From positions 806,001-870,000 of the forward strand of contig CAIJOA010000011.1 in NCBI GenBank assembly GCA_903822185.1: DNA of 64,000 nt. The letters are read 5' to 3'. The notes below the pieces were generated by a model. That model was not told the origin of the DNA. It searched no databases and saw nothing but the letters and a program-made list of their open reading frames with translations. The DNA comes from an uncultured Rhodospirillales bacterium (lineage in GTDB: Bacteria > Pseudomonadota > Alphaproteobacteria > ATCC43930 > CGMCC-115725). The translations under genes and the position numbers were made by a program. Positions 1-8,648 of this stretch are shown here, in pieces; position 1 is the first letter of the stretch, and every line of letters starts with the position of its first letter.

Positions 1-327
1 GGTTCGGATTCACGGCCGCCGATCCGCAACGTGAACTGGCTCTTGGAATCCGGCGCGCGCCCGGGTTTCGAGCGTCAACCGATCTTCGCCGTGAATAATC
101 TCTATGCGATCTTGAAGGCGCTGCAATCGGGCCTCGGCATCGCGTCCCTGCCCGATTTCATGGAGCAGGAAACTTCGGGTCTCGTTCGCGTCCTGCCCGA
201 TATGCTGGGCGGCGAGTTCGAGGCGTTCTTCGTCTATCCCGAAGAACTGCGCACCTCGAAGCGCATCTCGGTCTTCCGCGACTTCTTGCTGCGCAAAGTC
301 GCGGACGCCAAGAACGGCCTGCCCTAA
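1..327 (+). CDS. LysR-family transcriptional regulator, C-terminal part
   Basis: The frame is open from the first base, so the gene starts outside the window; 108 residues are visible. They match the end of a LysR substrate-binding domain: the stretch NNLYAILKALQSGLGIASLP is the typical effector-domain segment in which the last lobe returns to the hinge, followed by the usual LVRVLP and a closing helix (RISVFRDFLL). The DNA-binding helix-turn-helix is not in view. A gene for a carboxymuconolactone-decarboxylase-like protein converges on it 6 bp away. The target genes cannot be read from the sequence. Confidence 0.85.
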   Translation, partial: GSDSRPPIRNVNWLLESGARPGFERQPIFAVNNLYAILKALQSGLGIASLPDFMEQETSGLVRVLPDMLGGEFEAFFVYPEELRTSKRISVFRDFLLRKVADAKNGLP

Positions 328-333
328 GCCTGT

Positions 334-882
334 TTAGTCGAGCGGACGCGTGCCGTCCGGCGTCGGCACCTCGAAGGCGTTCAGCGTAATCCCGACCATG
401 TTGTAGAAGCCGATCGAGAAGATCAGCTCGATCATCACCGGCTCGCCCAGCACCGCCTTGGCGCGCGCATAGGTCGCCGCGCTCAAGACATTCTTGGTCA
501 TCATCTCGGTCGTGACGTCGTAGATCACCTGCTCGTCCTCGCGGAAGACGGTCGCGGTCTTGCGCGTGCGGATCGCCTCGACGCTTGCGGCGGCAACGCC
601 CAATTCCTGCGCGCGCGGCCCATGCGCCCACCAGGCGAATTGCGCCGACCAATGGCGAATGACGACTAACGTCATCAATTCGAACAGGCGTTTCTCGAGG
701 ATGCCTTTTTTGCGTTGGGCAACGAACAGATCGATGATCGCCGGCCCAATGCCCGGCATCCGGATCCAGACCGAAAACGGCCCACCGAGACCGTTATGCG
801 CGATTACCGTCTGCAGCTTCTTAAGCGCTTCCTGTTGTTCCGGATTGAGATCGCTGACGGTGAGATCGGCGAGACGGCCCAT
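334..882 (-). CDS. Carboxymuconolactone decarboxylase family protein
   Basis: 182 residues from the ATG at 882, preceded by a good ribosome-binding site (GGGGGAAAT). Longer in-frame starts lie upstream, but they add arginine/cysteine-rich sequence of non-coding character. The protein resembles the larger carboxymuconolactone-decarboxylase/AhpD-fold proteins: a helical core with WIRMPGIGPAIIDL, then ELMTLVVIRHWSAQFAWWAH, where the family usually has its active-site or proton-relay region. Here that segment reads SAQFAWWAHG rather than CxxC, so a thiol-disulphide (AhpD-type) role is unlikely. Members often act in aromatic or lactone catabolism, or are of unknown function. Substrate is not assignable. 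Confidence 0.8.
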   Translation of the reverse strand: MGRLADLTVSDLNPEQQEALKKLQTVIAHNGLGGPFSVWIRMPGIGPAIIDLFVAQRKKGILEKRLFELMTLVVIRHWSAQFAWWAHGPRAQELGVAAASVEAIRTRKTATVFREDEQVIYDVTTEMMTKNVLSAATYARAKAVLGEPVMIELIFSIGFYNMVGITLNAFEVPTPDGTRPLD

Positions 883-1042
883 AGCATTTCCCCCAAGACT
901 TCGTGGCTTTCGACTTGGCCGCACGATGCCACAAAGCGTCCCACATCGTCTTGCGGATTCGCAGCGATGCAGAATTTGCATTGGAGGCAGACGGTTTTCC
1001 CGTTGGCGGTGAAAGAATCCAAGACGCATGTTGCGCCTGTCG

Positions 1043-1177
1043 CCGCAAGCAATTGCGGCCTCCGGATTTCCGGTCTCGGCTGCCGGAAAGGAGATCCTTG
1101 GATCTCTTACGTCTCGAAGACGTATTTAGCCTCCCTGTTCAAACTGACCCCGGCATCTTGTCGGGGTTTTTCTTTTT
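1043..1177 (+). ncRNA. Candidate structured small RNA or leader RNA ending in a terminator
   Basis: The 395-bp gap between divergent genes (883-1277) holds five consecutive perfect hairpins: 1043-1058 (CCGCAA/TTGCGG, GCAA loop), 1067-1089 (TTTCCGG/CCGGAAA), 1091-1106 (GAGATCC/GGATCTC), 1108-1124 (TACGTCT/AGACGTA), and a terminator stem at 1147-1167 followed by a T-rich run. Between the fourth hairpin and the terminator is an unpaired stretch containing CCTCCCTG, complementary to Shine-Dalgarno sequences. No convincing protein frame covers it. It could be a free-standing trans-acting sRNA or an attenuator-type leader of the ABC transporter operon starting at 1278. No promoter was confidently located. 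No match to a named RNA family is claimed. Confidence 0.5.
1147..1177 (+). terminator. Rho-independent terminator
   Basis: Stem ACCCCG/CGGGGT with a nine-base loop, followed directly by TTTTTCTTTTT. No + strand protein gene ends upstream of it, so it must terminate either the candidate RNA at 1043-1146 or leader transcription into the operon at 1278. Confidence 0.8.
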
Positions 1178-1277
1178 GGGCTTTTCGTTTCGCGAGGCCA
1201 ACGAAGCTGTGCTAGCTTCGATTCAACCCAAAAATGGCGACACAACGCCCACGGGTACCGGAGGAAAAGCCACCCCC

Positions 1278-2381
1278 ATGAGCAAACGGCCCATGCGCAA
1301 GACCATCGTCTTGGCCATTCTGCTGACGGCGGCCGCCGTCGGCGCGATGCCGGCGCAGGCCGAGATCGCCGCCATGACACCCGCCTTGGCTCAGGTGGTC
1401 GCCGGTGCGAAGGCCGAAGGCAAGCTTGTCATGCGCTCGACCATCACCATGTTCGGCGGTCCCGAAGGGGCCAAGGTGGCGCAGGACGGCATTAACCGGA
1501 TGTTCGGCACCAACCTGACGATCGAATGGAGCCCCGGACCGGCCTATGGCGCGCTCGCCGCCCTGATCTATCAGGAGATGCAGGCGGGACATGATTCCTC
1601 GACCGACGTCTTCACCTCGACCGCGGTGCAGCTCGCGCCCTATCTCGACAAGAAGATGTTCCGGACGATCGACTGGGTCAGCCTGATGCCCCAGCGGATC
1701 ACGCCCGGCATCGTCGAGGCCGAAGGCCGTGCCCTGCGCCGGTCCACCGCGATGCCCGGCATTCTCTACAACGTCAAAGCCGCGCCATGGGTCAAAGAGA
1801 TCAACACCACCGCCGACCTGTTGAAGCCCCAATATACGGGCAAGTTTTCAACGACGCCGTTCCTCGGCGGGTTCGACGTGATGCTGGCGCCCGATGTTTG
1901 GGGCGTCGAGAAAACCCAGGCCTATATCCGCGAATTTTCCAAGCAACTGGGCGGGCTCGCCGGTTGCGAAGCGACGGATCGCATCGCCTCGGGCGAGGTA
2001 CCGGCGCTGGCCGTCGATTGCAGCGGCGCCGCCCCCAATCGCGCGCAATATCGCGGCAAGGGCGTGCTCGACAATCAGATCATGAGCGACATGGCGCAGC
2101 GCCGTTTCGATTATCTGATGGTGCCGACCCATGCGGCCCATCCCAACGCGGCGATGCTTTACATCCTCTATCTCGTCTCGGTCGAGGGTCAGCAGAAGAT
2201 CATGCGCGATTTCATGGGCGACGATCTTTACGACTTTCCCGAATCCGAAGTGCGCCAGCATGCCGACGCGCTTGCCGCGAAGGGCGTCAAATTTGTCGAT
2301 GTGACGATCGGCTGGTGGCTGTCCCATCCGGGGCTCGATGCCGCCAACATCGAGCTGGCGAAACTCGTGCGTGAAAAATGA
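1278..2381 (+). CDS. ABC transporter periplasmic substrate-binding protein, paralogue 1 of 4
   Basis: 367 residues from the ATG at 1278. A GGAGG lies upstream at a rather long spacing of 13 nt. Residues 1-28 form a Sec signal peptide ending AQA|E, and an N-terminal extension of the frame back to 903 is non-coding in character. The mature protein belongs to the iron(III)/AfuA-like class of extracellular solute-binding proteins. Landmarks shared by all four paralogues are FGGPEGAK (59-66), PGPAYG (86-91), the YQEMQAG segment, a pair of cysteines (GCE and VDC) that could form a disulphide, and the C-terminal LAKLVREK. It delivers an unidentified solute to the permease and ATPase encoded downstream. 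Confidence 0.9.
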   Translation: MSKRPMRKTIVLAILLTAAAVGAMPAQAEIAAMTPALAQVVAGAKAEGKLVMRSTITMFGGPEGAKVAQDGINRMFGTNLTIEWSPGPAYGALAALIYQEMQAGHDSSTDVFTSTAVQLAPYLDKKMFRTIDWVSLMPQRITPGIVEAEGRALRRSTAMPGILYNVKAAPWVKEINTTADLLKPQYTGKFSTTPFLGGFDVMLAPDVWGVEKTQAYIREFSKQLGGLAGCEATDRIASGEVPALAVDCSGAAPNRAQYRGKGVLDNQIMSDMAQRRFDYLMVPTHAAHPNAAMLYILYLVSVEGQQKIMRDFMGDDLYDFPESEVRQHADALAAKGVKFVDVTIGWWLSHPGLDAANIELAKLVREK

Positions 2382-2398
2382 AACAGCGGAAGAGCCAG

Positions 2399-3484
2399 AT
2401 GATGAAGTTTCTTTCGGCGATGGCGGTTGCCTCCCTGGCAATCGTGGCGACGGCCGCCCATGCCGAAACCGTGCCGATGACGCCGGCGCTGGCCAAAGTG
2501 ATCGAGGCCGCCAACAAGGAAGGCGCGATCGCGCTGCGTTCGACCGGCACCGTCTTCGGTGGCGCCGAAGGCGCGAAAGCGGCCGAAATCGCGATCAACC
2601 AGACTTTCGGCACGCATCTGAAAATCGACTGGGTGCCCGGCCCGGCTTATGGCCCGATGGCCGCCATCGTTTATCAGGAAATGCAGGCCGGCCAAAAAGC
2701 ATCGACCGACGTTTATACGACGACGGCCGTGCAGGCGACGCCTTATCTCGACAAGAATCTTTTCCAGAAGATCGACTGGGCCGGCATCATGCCGTCGCGC
2801 ATCAAGCCCGACATGGTCGAAGCCGAAGGGCGGATGCTGCGTTTCCAGACGGTGCTGCCCGGTGTTCTCTACAACGTCAAAGCCGCGCCGTGGGTCAAGG
2901 ACCTCAAGACCACCGCCGACCTGTTGAAGCCGGAATATAAGGGCAAGTTCTATACGACACCGTTCCTCGCCGGCTTCGATGTCCTCCTCGCGCCCGATGT
3001 ATGGGGACCGCAAAAGACCGAAGATTACGTCAAAAAATTCTCGCAGCAGTTGGCCGGACTTGTCGGCTGCGAAGGCAGCGACCGCATCGCCTCGGGCGAG
3101 ATTCCCGCGCTTGCCTTCGATTGCAGCGGCGGCGCCGGCAACCGCATCCAGTATCGCGGCAAAGGCGTCTTCGATAACAAGATTCTGAGTGACATGGCGC
3201 AGCGGCGCGAGGATTACCTCGCCATCCCGACCAACGCGCCCAATCCGAACGCGGCGATCCTTTATACACTCTACATGATGACGCATGAGGGCCAAGAAAA
3301 GCTGGTCTTCGATATCTTCGGCGGCGACCTCTACGACTTCCCGGATTCGCACATCCACAAGGAAGTCAGCGATGCCGAAGCCAAGGGCATCAAATTCATC
3401 GACGTCACCATCGATTGGTGGCGGTCCCACCCCAACCTCGACGCGCAGAACAATGCGCTGGCCAAGCTCGTACGGGAGAAGTGA
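2399..3484 (+). CDS. ABC transporter periplasmic substrate-binding protein, paralogue 2 of 4
   Basis: 361 residues. The frame is open from an ATG at 2378 that overlaps the previous stop, but the start at 2399 has a GGAAGAG ribosome-binding site at good spacing and gives a compact signal peptide (cleavage AHA|ET), so it is preferred. It shares the FGG-EGAK, PGPAYGP, YNVKAAPWVK, FYTTPFL and WWRSHPNLD blocks with its neighbours and clearly arose by tandem duplication. The same two cysteines are kept (VGCE and FDCSG). Differences cluster between the conserved blocks, as expected if ligand preference differs. It sits 17 nt after paralogue 1 and 5 nt before paralogue 3, so co-transcription is near certain. 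Confidence 0.9.
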   Translation: MMKFLSAMAVASLAIVATAAHAETVPMTPALAKVIEAANKEGAIALRSTGTVFGGAEGAKAAEIAINQTFGTHLKIDWVPGPAYGPMAAIVYQEMQAGQKASTDVYTTTAVQATPYLDKNLFQKIDWAGIMPSRIKPDMVEAEGRMLRFQTVLPGVLYNVKAAPWVKDLKTTADLLKPEYKGKFYTTPFLAGFDVLLAPDVWGPQKTEDYVKKFSQQLAGLVGCEGSDRIASGEIPALAFDCSGGAGNRIQYRGKGVFDNKILSDMAQRREDYLAIPTNAPNPNAAILYTLYMMTHEGQEKLVFDIFGGDLYDFPDSHIHKEVSDAEAKGIKFIDVTIDWWRSHPNLDAQNNALAKLVREK

Positions 3485-3489
3485 GTAAA

Positions 3490-4584
3490 ATGAATCGGTT
3501 TCTTGCGACGACGTTCGCCGCGGCGGCGGTCTTCGGCTTGTGTTTCAACGGCGCAGCGCACGCCGACACGATCGAGATGACACCGCAACTCAAAGAGATC
3601 ATCGCCGGCGCGAATAAAGAAGCAAAGCTGACCGTCCGCTGGACCAACAACATCTTTGGTGGCCCGGAAGGCGCGAAGGTTGCGGAAGAGGCGATCAACC
3701 GCATGTTCGGCACCAAGATCAGCGTCGAATGGGCGCCGGGTCCGGCCTATGGACCGCTCGCTGCGATGCTCTACCAGGAAATGCAGGCAGGACTGGCCGC
3801 GACCTCCGACATCTATATCGCCACGGCGGTGCAAGCGACGCCGTATCTGCAGAAGAATCTGTTCCGTACGATTGACTGGGTTTCGATCATGCCGTCGCGC
3901 ATCACGCCGGTGATGGTCGAAGGCGAAGGCCGCGCGATCCGCATCGCCACCAACCTGCCGGGCATCGTCTATAATATGAAGACGGCCGCCTGGGTCGCCA
4001 ACGTGCAGACCAGCGCCGATCTGTTGAAGCCCGAGGCCAAAGGTCATTTTTATACGACGCCGTTCCTCGGCGGCTTCGACGTGCTGCTCGCGCCCGATGT
4101 ATGGGGCGTCGAGAAGACGACCGAGTATGTGAAGAAGTTATCGACGCAGGTGGCCGGGCTTGCCGGCTGCGAGGCGACGACACGCATCGCCGCCGGCGAA
4201 ATTCCGGCGCTGGCCATCGATTGCGGCGGCGGCATTCCCAACCGTCTCGAATATCGCGGCAAAGGCATCCTCGCCAATCAGGTCATGAGCGACATGGTGC
4301 AGAAGCGGTATAACTATCTGTCGGTTCTGACCCACGCGCCGCACCCGAACGCGGCCACGCTCTACATCCTCTACATCATGTCCAAGGAAGGGCAGGAGAA
4401 GATGATGTGGGACATTCAGGGAACCGACCTTGCCGACTTCCCGGATTCGCACATGAAGCACGAGTTCGAGACAGTCGAAGCGCGCGGCGGCAAGCCGGTC
4501 GATGTCTCGATCGCCTGGTGGCGCTCGCATCCCGGCCTCGAAGCCGCCAACGCCGAACTGGCAAAGCTCGTCCGCGAGAAATAA
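3490..4584 (+). CDS. ABC transporter periplasmic substrate-binding protein, paralogue 3 of 4
   Basis: 364 residues from the ATG at 3490; the ribosome-binding site (GGGAGAAG) lies in the last codons of the preceding gene, implying coupled translation. The signal peptide ends AHA|D around residue 25. It keeps the family blocks FGGPEGAK, PGPAYGPLAA, FYTTPFLGGFDVLLAPDVWG and WWRSHPGLEA. It departs most from the others in the ligand-side segment: VRWTNN replaces LRSTGT/MRSTIT, and YNMKTAAWVAN replaces YNVKAAPWVK. That makes it a candidate for altered specificity. The substrate is unknown. Confidence 0.9.
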   Translation: MNRFLATTFAAAAVFGLCFNGAAHADTIEMTPQLKEIIAGANKEAKLTVRWTNNIFGGPEGAKVAEEAINRMFGTKISVEWAPGPAYGPLAAMLYQEMQAGLAATSDIYIATAVQATPYLQKNLFRTIDWVSIMPSRITPVMVEGEGRAIRIATNLPGIVYNMKTAAWVANVQTSADLLKPEAKGHFYTTPFLGGFDVLLAPDVWGVEKTTEYVKKLSTQVAGLAGCEATTRIAAGEIPALAIDCGGGIPNRLEYRGKGILANQVMSDMVQKRYNYLSVLTHAPHPNAATLYILYIMSKEGQEKMMWDIQGTDLADFPDSHMKHEFETVEARGGKPVDVSIAWWRSHPGLEAANAELAKLVREK

Positions 4585-4589
4585 GTCCG

Positions 4590-5666
4590 ATGCGAGGGAT
4601 CGTTGCCGTCGCGGCGCTGACACTATTCGGAATCGGCGCCGCCGAGGCGGAGACAGTGACGATCAATCCCGCGCTCACCAAAGTGATCGAAGGCGCAAAG
4701 GCCGAGGGTGCCTTGTCGTTGCGATCGACTGCCGCTCTATTCGCCGGCGCCGGCGGCGCAAAGCGCGCGCAGGACGCCATCAACAAGGCCTTCGGCACGA
4801 AGCTCGTCATCGAATGGACGCCTGGCCCGGCCTACGGTCCTCTCGCTGCGATTCTCCATCAAGAACTCCAAGCAGGACAGCCGGCTTCGACCGATGTCTA
4901 TACGGCGTCAGCGGTGCAGATCACGGGCTATCTCGACAAGGGACTATTCCAAAAAGTCGATTGGCCAAACCTTTTGCCCGACCGCGTGACGCCGGCGATG
5001 GTCGAGGGCGAAGGCCGCGCCCTACGTTTCCAAACCGTGCTGCAAGGAATTTTGTACAACGTAAAGGCCGCGCCGTGGGCCGCCGACATCAACACGATCG
5101 CCGATTTTTTGAAGCCCCAATACAAAGGCAAGTTCTACACGACGCCTTTCCTCAGCGGCTTCGATGTGCTGCTGGCTGACGATGTCTGGGGCAAGCCCAA
5201 GACCGAAGCATTTGTTCGCGAATATGCGCAACCGATCGCCGGGCTTGCCGGCTGCGAGGCAAGCGACCGGGTGGCCTCGGGTGAAATTCCGGCATTATTC
5301 TCCTGCACTGGCGGCTCGACCCGGCGGGAGGAATTTCGCGACAAAGGCATCATCGACATTCATATCGTGTCGGACTTGGCGCAAAAACGCGAAAATTACA
5401 TGGCCATTCCCGCCAACGCGCCGCATCCCAATGCAGCGATTCTTTACTCGCTTTACATGATGACGCACGATGGCCAGGAAGACCTCATCTACGATATTAT
5501 CGGCAACGATCTATATGATTTCCCGGACTCCCATGTTCGTCGTGAAGTTAGTAGGCTCGAAGCCAACGGCGTGAAGTTCATCGATGTAACGATCGATTGG
5601 TGGCGCGCTCATCCCGGCCTCGACGAGGCCAATACGGCGCTCGCCAAATTGGTGCGCGAGAAATAG
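4590..5666 (+). CDS. ABC transporter periplasmic substrate-binding protein, paralogue 4 of 4
   Basis: 358 residues from the ATG at 4590, 5 nt after paralogue 3. It has a short signal peptide (cleavage near AEA|E, residue 20). The family blocks are kept, with distinct variants: FAGAGGAK instead of FGGPEGAK, HQELQAG instead of YQEMQAG, and ALFSCTGGSTRREEF instead of the DCSGG-NR segment. The cysteine pair itself is retained. This is the most diverged copy and lies next to the permease, 11 nt upstream of its GTG start. Tandem duplication is evident; function as a solute receptor is inferred from the family and the operon. Confidence 0.9.
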   Translation: MRGIVAVAALTLFGIGAAEAETVTINPALTKVIEGAKAEGALSLRSTAALFAGAGGAKRAQDAINKAFGTKLVIEWTPGPAYGPLAAILHQELQAGQPASTDVYTASAVQITGYLDKGLFQKVDWPNLLPDRVTPAMVEGEGRALRFQTVLQGILYNVKAAPWAADINTIADFLKPQYKGKFYTTPFLSGFDVLLADDVWGKPKTEAFVREYAQPIAGLAGCEASDRVASGEIPALFSCTGGSTRREEFRDKGIIDIHIVSDLAQKRENYMAIPANAPHPNAAILYSLYMMTHDGQEDLIYDIIGNDLYDFPDSHVRREVSRLEANGVKFIDVTIDWWRAHPGLDEANTALAKLVREK

Positions 5667-5677
5667 GGAGTGTACGG

Positions 5678-7429
5678 GTGGCGACTTTAGCCGCTGAGCA
5701 ACCGGTTGAGCCGCCCCGCGTGCGTGGCTTCGACTTCGTCCCCGGTGGACTGCTCGGCCTGACCATCTTTGCGACCGGCGCGGTGCTGGTGCTGGTTTCG
5801 ATCGTTCTCTGGCTGAGCTTCACCGAAGGCACGCCCGGCGATCCGGTCCTCGTTTATACGCTCGATCATTACCGCGCCATGTTCGGGGATGGCTTTACCT
5901 ATCGCGTCCTCTGGAACACGGTGCTGTTCTCGGCCGTCACGACAACGACCGCCTTCGCCCTAGCCTTGCCGATGGCCTGGCTGATGGAGCGAACGGATTT
6001 TCCGGGTAAGCCGATCGTCTTCACGATGATGACGCTGGCGCTGCTGATCCCCAGCTTTGCCGTGTCGCTGGGCTGGGTGTTTCTGCTGCATCCGAAGATT
6101 GGCCTGATCAATCAGGGCCTGATGCACGTCTTCAATCTCGAGAACGCGCCCTTCGATGTCTCGAACATCTTTTCGATGGGCGTGATCGAGGGCATGAACC
6201 TGACGCCGCTCGCCTTCATCATGACGGCAGTGGTGCTGCGCTCGATGGACCCGGCGCTGGAAGAAGCGGCGGCGATCAGCGGCGCGAAACCCTGGCAGGC
6301 GGTGCTGCGCGTCACGCTGCGCGTCCTCATGCCCGGCCTTCTGGCGGCGGCAATCTATATCGCGACAATCGGCTTCGCCGCCTTCGACGTGCCGGCGATC
6401 CTCGGCCTGACGCGGCGTATCTTCACCTTTTCGACCTATGTGTTCTGGGTGCTGACGCCATCGGAAGGCGCGCCGGAATACGGCAATGTCGCCACGCTCA
6501 GCGTCATTATGGTGGTCCTCGCCGCGTTTCTCAGTTGGGCTTATCGTAGGGCACAGCGTCAGGCGCCGAAATATGCCGTCGTCACCGGCAAGGCCTATCG
6601 CCCGCGCATATCGAAACTCGGCAAATGGCGCAGCTTGGCGATCCTGTTCGTCGTCGGTTACTTCATCGTCTCGCAATTGCTGCCGCTGATCATGCTCGCC
6701 TGGGCGTCGTTGCTGCCGTATCTGCAGACGCCGTCGCTGCAGGCGTTGGAATCGATCACCACGCGCAACTTCGTCAATCTGCCTAAGGAACTGGTTTGGC
6801 GTGCCGGCACTAACACCGCGATCCTCATGGTGCTGGTGCCGACGATCACGCTGATCCTCAGCGTCGCGGTGTCGTGGGTCGTCCTACGCACCAAGATTAA
6901 AGGCCGCGGCTGGTTCGATTTCCTCGCCTTCCTGCCGCTCGCCATTCCGGCGATCGTCTTCAGCGTCGCGGCGCTGCTGCTCGCGCTGTTCGTGCTGCGC
7001 CGTTACATCCCGATCTACGGCACGATTTGGATTCTGGTGCTGGTCTATTCGGTGGCGCGGCTCAGCTACGGCACACGCATGACCAATTCGGCGCTCATCC
7101 AGATTCATCCCGAGTTGGAAGAATCCGCCAAGGTCTGCGGCGCTTCGACCGGCAATATCCTGCGGCGCATCCTGTTGCCGCTGATGGGCCCCAGCCTCGC
7201 CTATGCCTGGATCTGGATCGCGCTGCTGACCTATCGCGAATTGACCCTGCCGGTAGTCATCTCCACCAGCAGCAACCTGCCGTTCTCCTATTTGGTGTGG
7301 GGATTCGTGCAGGCTTCGGCTTATGGTTCGGCATCCGCGGCGGCATTGTTGATGCTCTGCTTGATGCTGCCGTTCCTGCTATTGTATTGGTTCGTTGCAC
7401 GCCGCGCCGGAATGATCGCGCCGCGCTGA
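5678..7429 (+). CDS. ABC transporter permease, fused tandem-domain (FbpB/ThiP-type)
   Basis: 583 residues from a GTG at 5678 with AGGGAG seven bases upstream. The protein carries two binding-protein-dependent permease domains in one chain, roughly residues 60-290 and 370-575. Each has its cytoplasmic EAA loop: EEAAAISGAKPWQAV near residue 194 and LEESAKVCGASTGNI near residue 480. These are the contact sites for the ATPase dimer. This double-length layout is that of the Fe3+/thiamine/2-aminoethylphosphonate-type importers. Being a fusion, one polypeptide forms the whole membrane channel, and it must serve all four binding proteins encoded upstream because no other permease is present. Confidence 0.93.
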   Translation: MATLAAEQPVEPPRVRGFDFVPGGLLGLTIFATGAVLVLVSIVLWLSFTEGTPGDPVLVYTLDHYRAMFGDGFTYRVLWNTVLFSAVTTTTAFALALPMAWLMERTDFPGKPIVFTMMTLALLIPSFAVSLGWVFLLHPKIGLINQGLMHVFNLENAPFDVSNIFSMGVIEGMNLTPLAFIMTAVVLRSMDPALEEAAAISGAKPWQAVLRVTLRVLMPGLLAAAIYIATIGFAAFDVPAILGLTRRIFTFSTYVFWVLTPSEGAPEYGNVATLSVIMVVLAAFLSWAYRRAQRQAPKYAVVTGKAYRPRISKLGKWRSLAILFVVGYFIVSQLLPLIMLAWASLLPYLQTPSLQALESITTRNFVNLPKELVWRAGTNTAILMVLVPTITLILSVAVSWVVLRTKIKGRGWFDFLAFLPLAIPAIVFSVAALLLALFVLRRYIPIYGTIWILVLVYSVARLSYGTRMTNSALIQIHPELEESAKVCGASTGNILRRILLPLMGPSLAYAWIWIALLTYRELTLPVVISTSSNLPFSYLVWGFVQASAYGSASAAALLMLCLMLPFLLLYWFVARRAGMIAPR

Positions 7430-7442
7430 GGGGAAGAAACGC

Positions 7443-8546
7443 ATGATCGGCATTCGCAATCTGACCATGACCTACCGCACCGCTCACGGTGAGCATCAGG
7501 CGGTCAAAGGTGTCTCGGTCGATATTCCGGACGGACAATTTTATACGCTGCTCGGCCCGTCGGGCTGCGGCAAGACCACGATCCTGCGTTGTGTCGCCGG
7601 CCTCGAACAGCCCGATGGCGGCGAGATCATCATCGGCGGCCGTACCGTCTTCTCCTCCGAGAAAGGCATCTGGGTTCCGCCGCACGACCGCAATATCGGC
7701 ATGGTGTTCCAGTCCTACGCCATCTGGCCGCATATGACGGTGTTCGAGAACGTCGCCTTCCCGCTGCGCCACAAAAAGCCCAAGCCGAACCGCGCCGAGA
7801 TCAAAGACCGCGTCGCCAAGGCGCTCGCGCTCGTCCATCTCGCCGGCCTCGAAGATCGCCCGGCGCCCTACCTCTCGGGTGGACAACAACAGCGTCTCGC
7901 CCTCGCCCGCGCGCTCGTCTCCGAGCCGCGCGTGCTGCTGCTCGACGAGCCGCTGTCGAACCTCGACGCCAAGCTGCGCGAAGAGATGCGCTTCGAAATC
8001 CGCCAGGTCACCGAACGGCTAGGCGTCACGACCCTGTTCGTCACCCACGAACAGATCGAAGCCTTGACCATGTCCGACGTCATGGCCGTGATGAATGACG
8101 GTCTCATCATCCAGCAGGGCGCTCCGGCCGAAATTTACGCCAAGCCCACCGGCGCCTTCGTCGCCGACTTCATCGGCCGCTCGAACTTCCTTGCCGGCAA
8201 GATCACCGCGGTCAGCGGCACCAACGGTAGCTCCGTCGCCAGCGTCGCCACCCCGATCGGCGCGCTCAACGCCCGCACAGACGGCAAATCCAAGATCGGC
8301 GATTCAGTCACCATCGCGATCCGCCCCGAGAACGTCGTGCTGGTCTCGCCCTCGGCCCCGGCCGATGCCAACGAGTTCGCCGGCACGGTCGATGCGGTGG
8401 TCTATGTCGGCAACCTGCTCGATTGCGTCATCGCCGTCGGCTCGGAAAAGGTGAAGCTCCAGCTTCAACCGTCGGCCGCCGTCGATCGCGGCGCCACCGT
8501 CCGCCTGTCCTTCCCGCTCGAACACTGCCTGGCCCTGCCGCAGTAA
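7443..8546 (+). CDS. ABC transporter ATP-binding protein (FbpC/PotA-type, with TOBE domain)
   Basis: 367 residues from the ATG at 7443, with AGGGGAAG upstream. All nucleotide-binding motifs are intact: Walker A GPSGCGKTT (about 38-46), signature LSGGQQQR (about 143), Walker B LLLDEP (about 163-168) followed by the D-loop SNLD, and the H-loop VTHE (about 200). Residues from about 235 on form a TOBE-type regulatory domain, as in PotA, MalK and FbpC. It energises the importer encoded immediately upstream. The operon ends here; the hairpin at 8562-8581 could act as its terminator. Confidence 0.93.
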   Translation: MIGIRNLTMTYRTAHGEHQAVKGVSVDIPDGQFYTLLGPSGCGKTTILRCVAGLEQPDGGEIIIGGRTVFSSEKGIWVPPHDRNIGMVFQSYAIWPHMTVFENVAFPLRHKKPKPNRAEIKDRVAKALALVHLAGLEDRPAPYLSGGQQQRLALARALVSEPRVLLLDEPLSNLDAKLREEMRFEIRQVTERLGVTTLFVTHEQIEALTMSDVMAVMNDGLIIQQGAPAEIYAKPTGAFVADFIGRSNFLAGKITAVSGTNGSSVASVATPIGALNARTDGKSKIGDSVTIAIRPENVVLVSPSAPADANEFAGTVDAVVYVGNLLDCVIAVGSEKVKLQLQPSAAVDRGATVRLSFPLEHCLALPQ

Positions 8547-8561
8547 TTATTTTACTTCGTC

Positions 8562-8632
8562 ACCCCCGCGAAAGCGGGGGTCCATCTATCGCCCCCACGA
8601 TCTTCAACATGGATTCCCGCTTTTGCGGGAAT
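8562..8632. repeat. REP-like palindromic repeat doublet, left side of GIY-YIG gene
   Basis: Two oppositely oriented copies of a palindrome of the form CGTCAYYCCCGC-N4-GCGGGRRTCCA: ACCCCCGC/GCGGGGGT with GAAA loop at 8562-8581, and ATTCCCGC/GCGGGAAT with TTTT loop at 8613-8632. The same element recurs at 8974-9034 and 16090-16178, and in weaker form at 21699-21718. The first copy may also terminate the ABC operon. Confidence 0.85.
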
Positions 8633-8648
8633 GACGAATGGATGGGGA

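Noticed and set aside
903-1277. Long N-terminal extension of the first binding-protein frame
   Set aside because: The extension translates the hairpin/terminator region, is Arg/Cys-rich and precedes a perfect signal peptide starting at 1278.
2228-3430. Long minus-strand open frames opposite the binding-protein genes (e.g. 400 codons)
   Set aside because: Shadow frames produced by GC-rich codon bias; repeated opposite every paralogue, no family features, and the plus-strand genes are certain.
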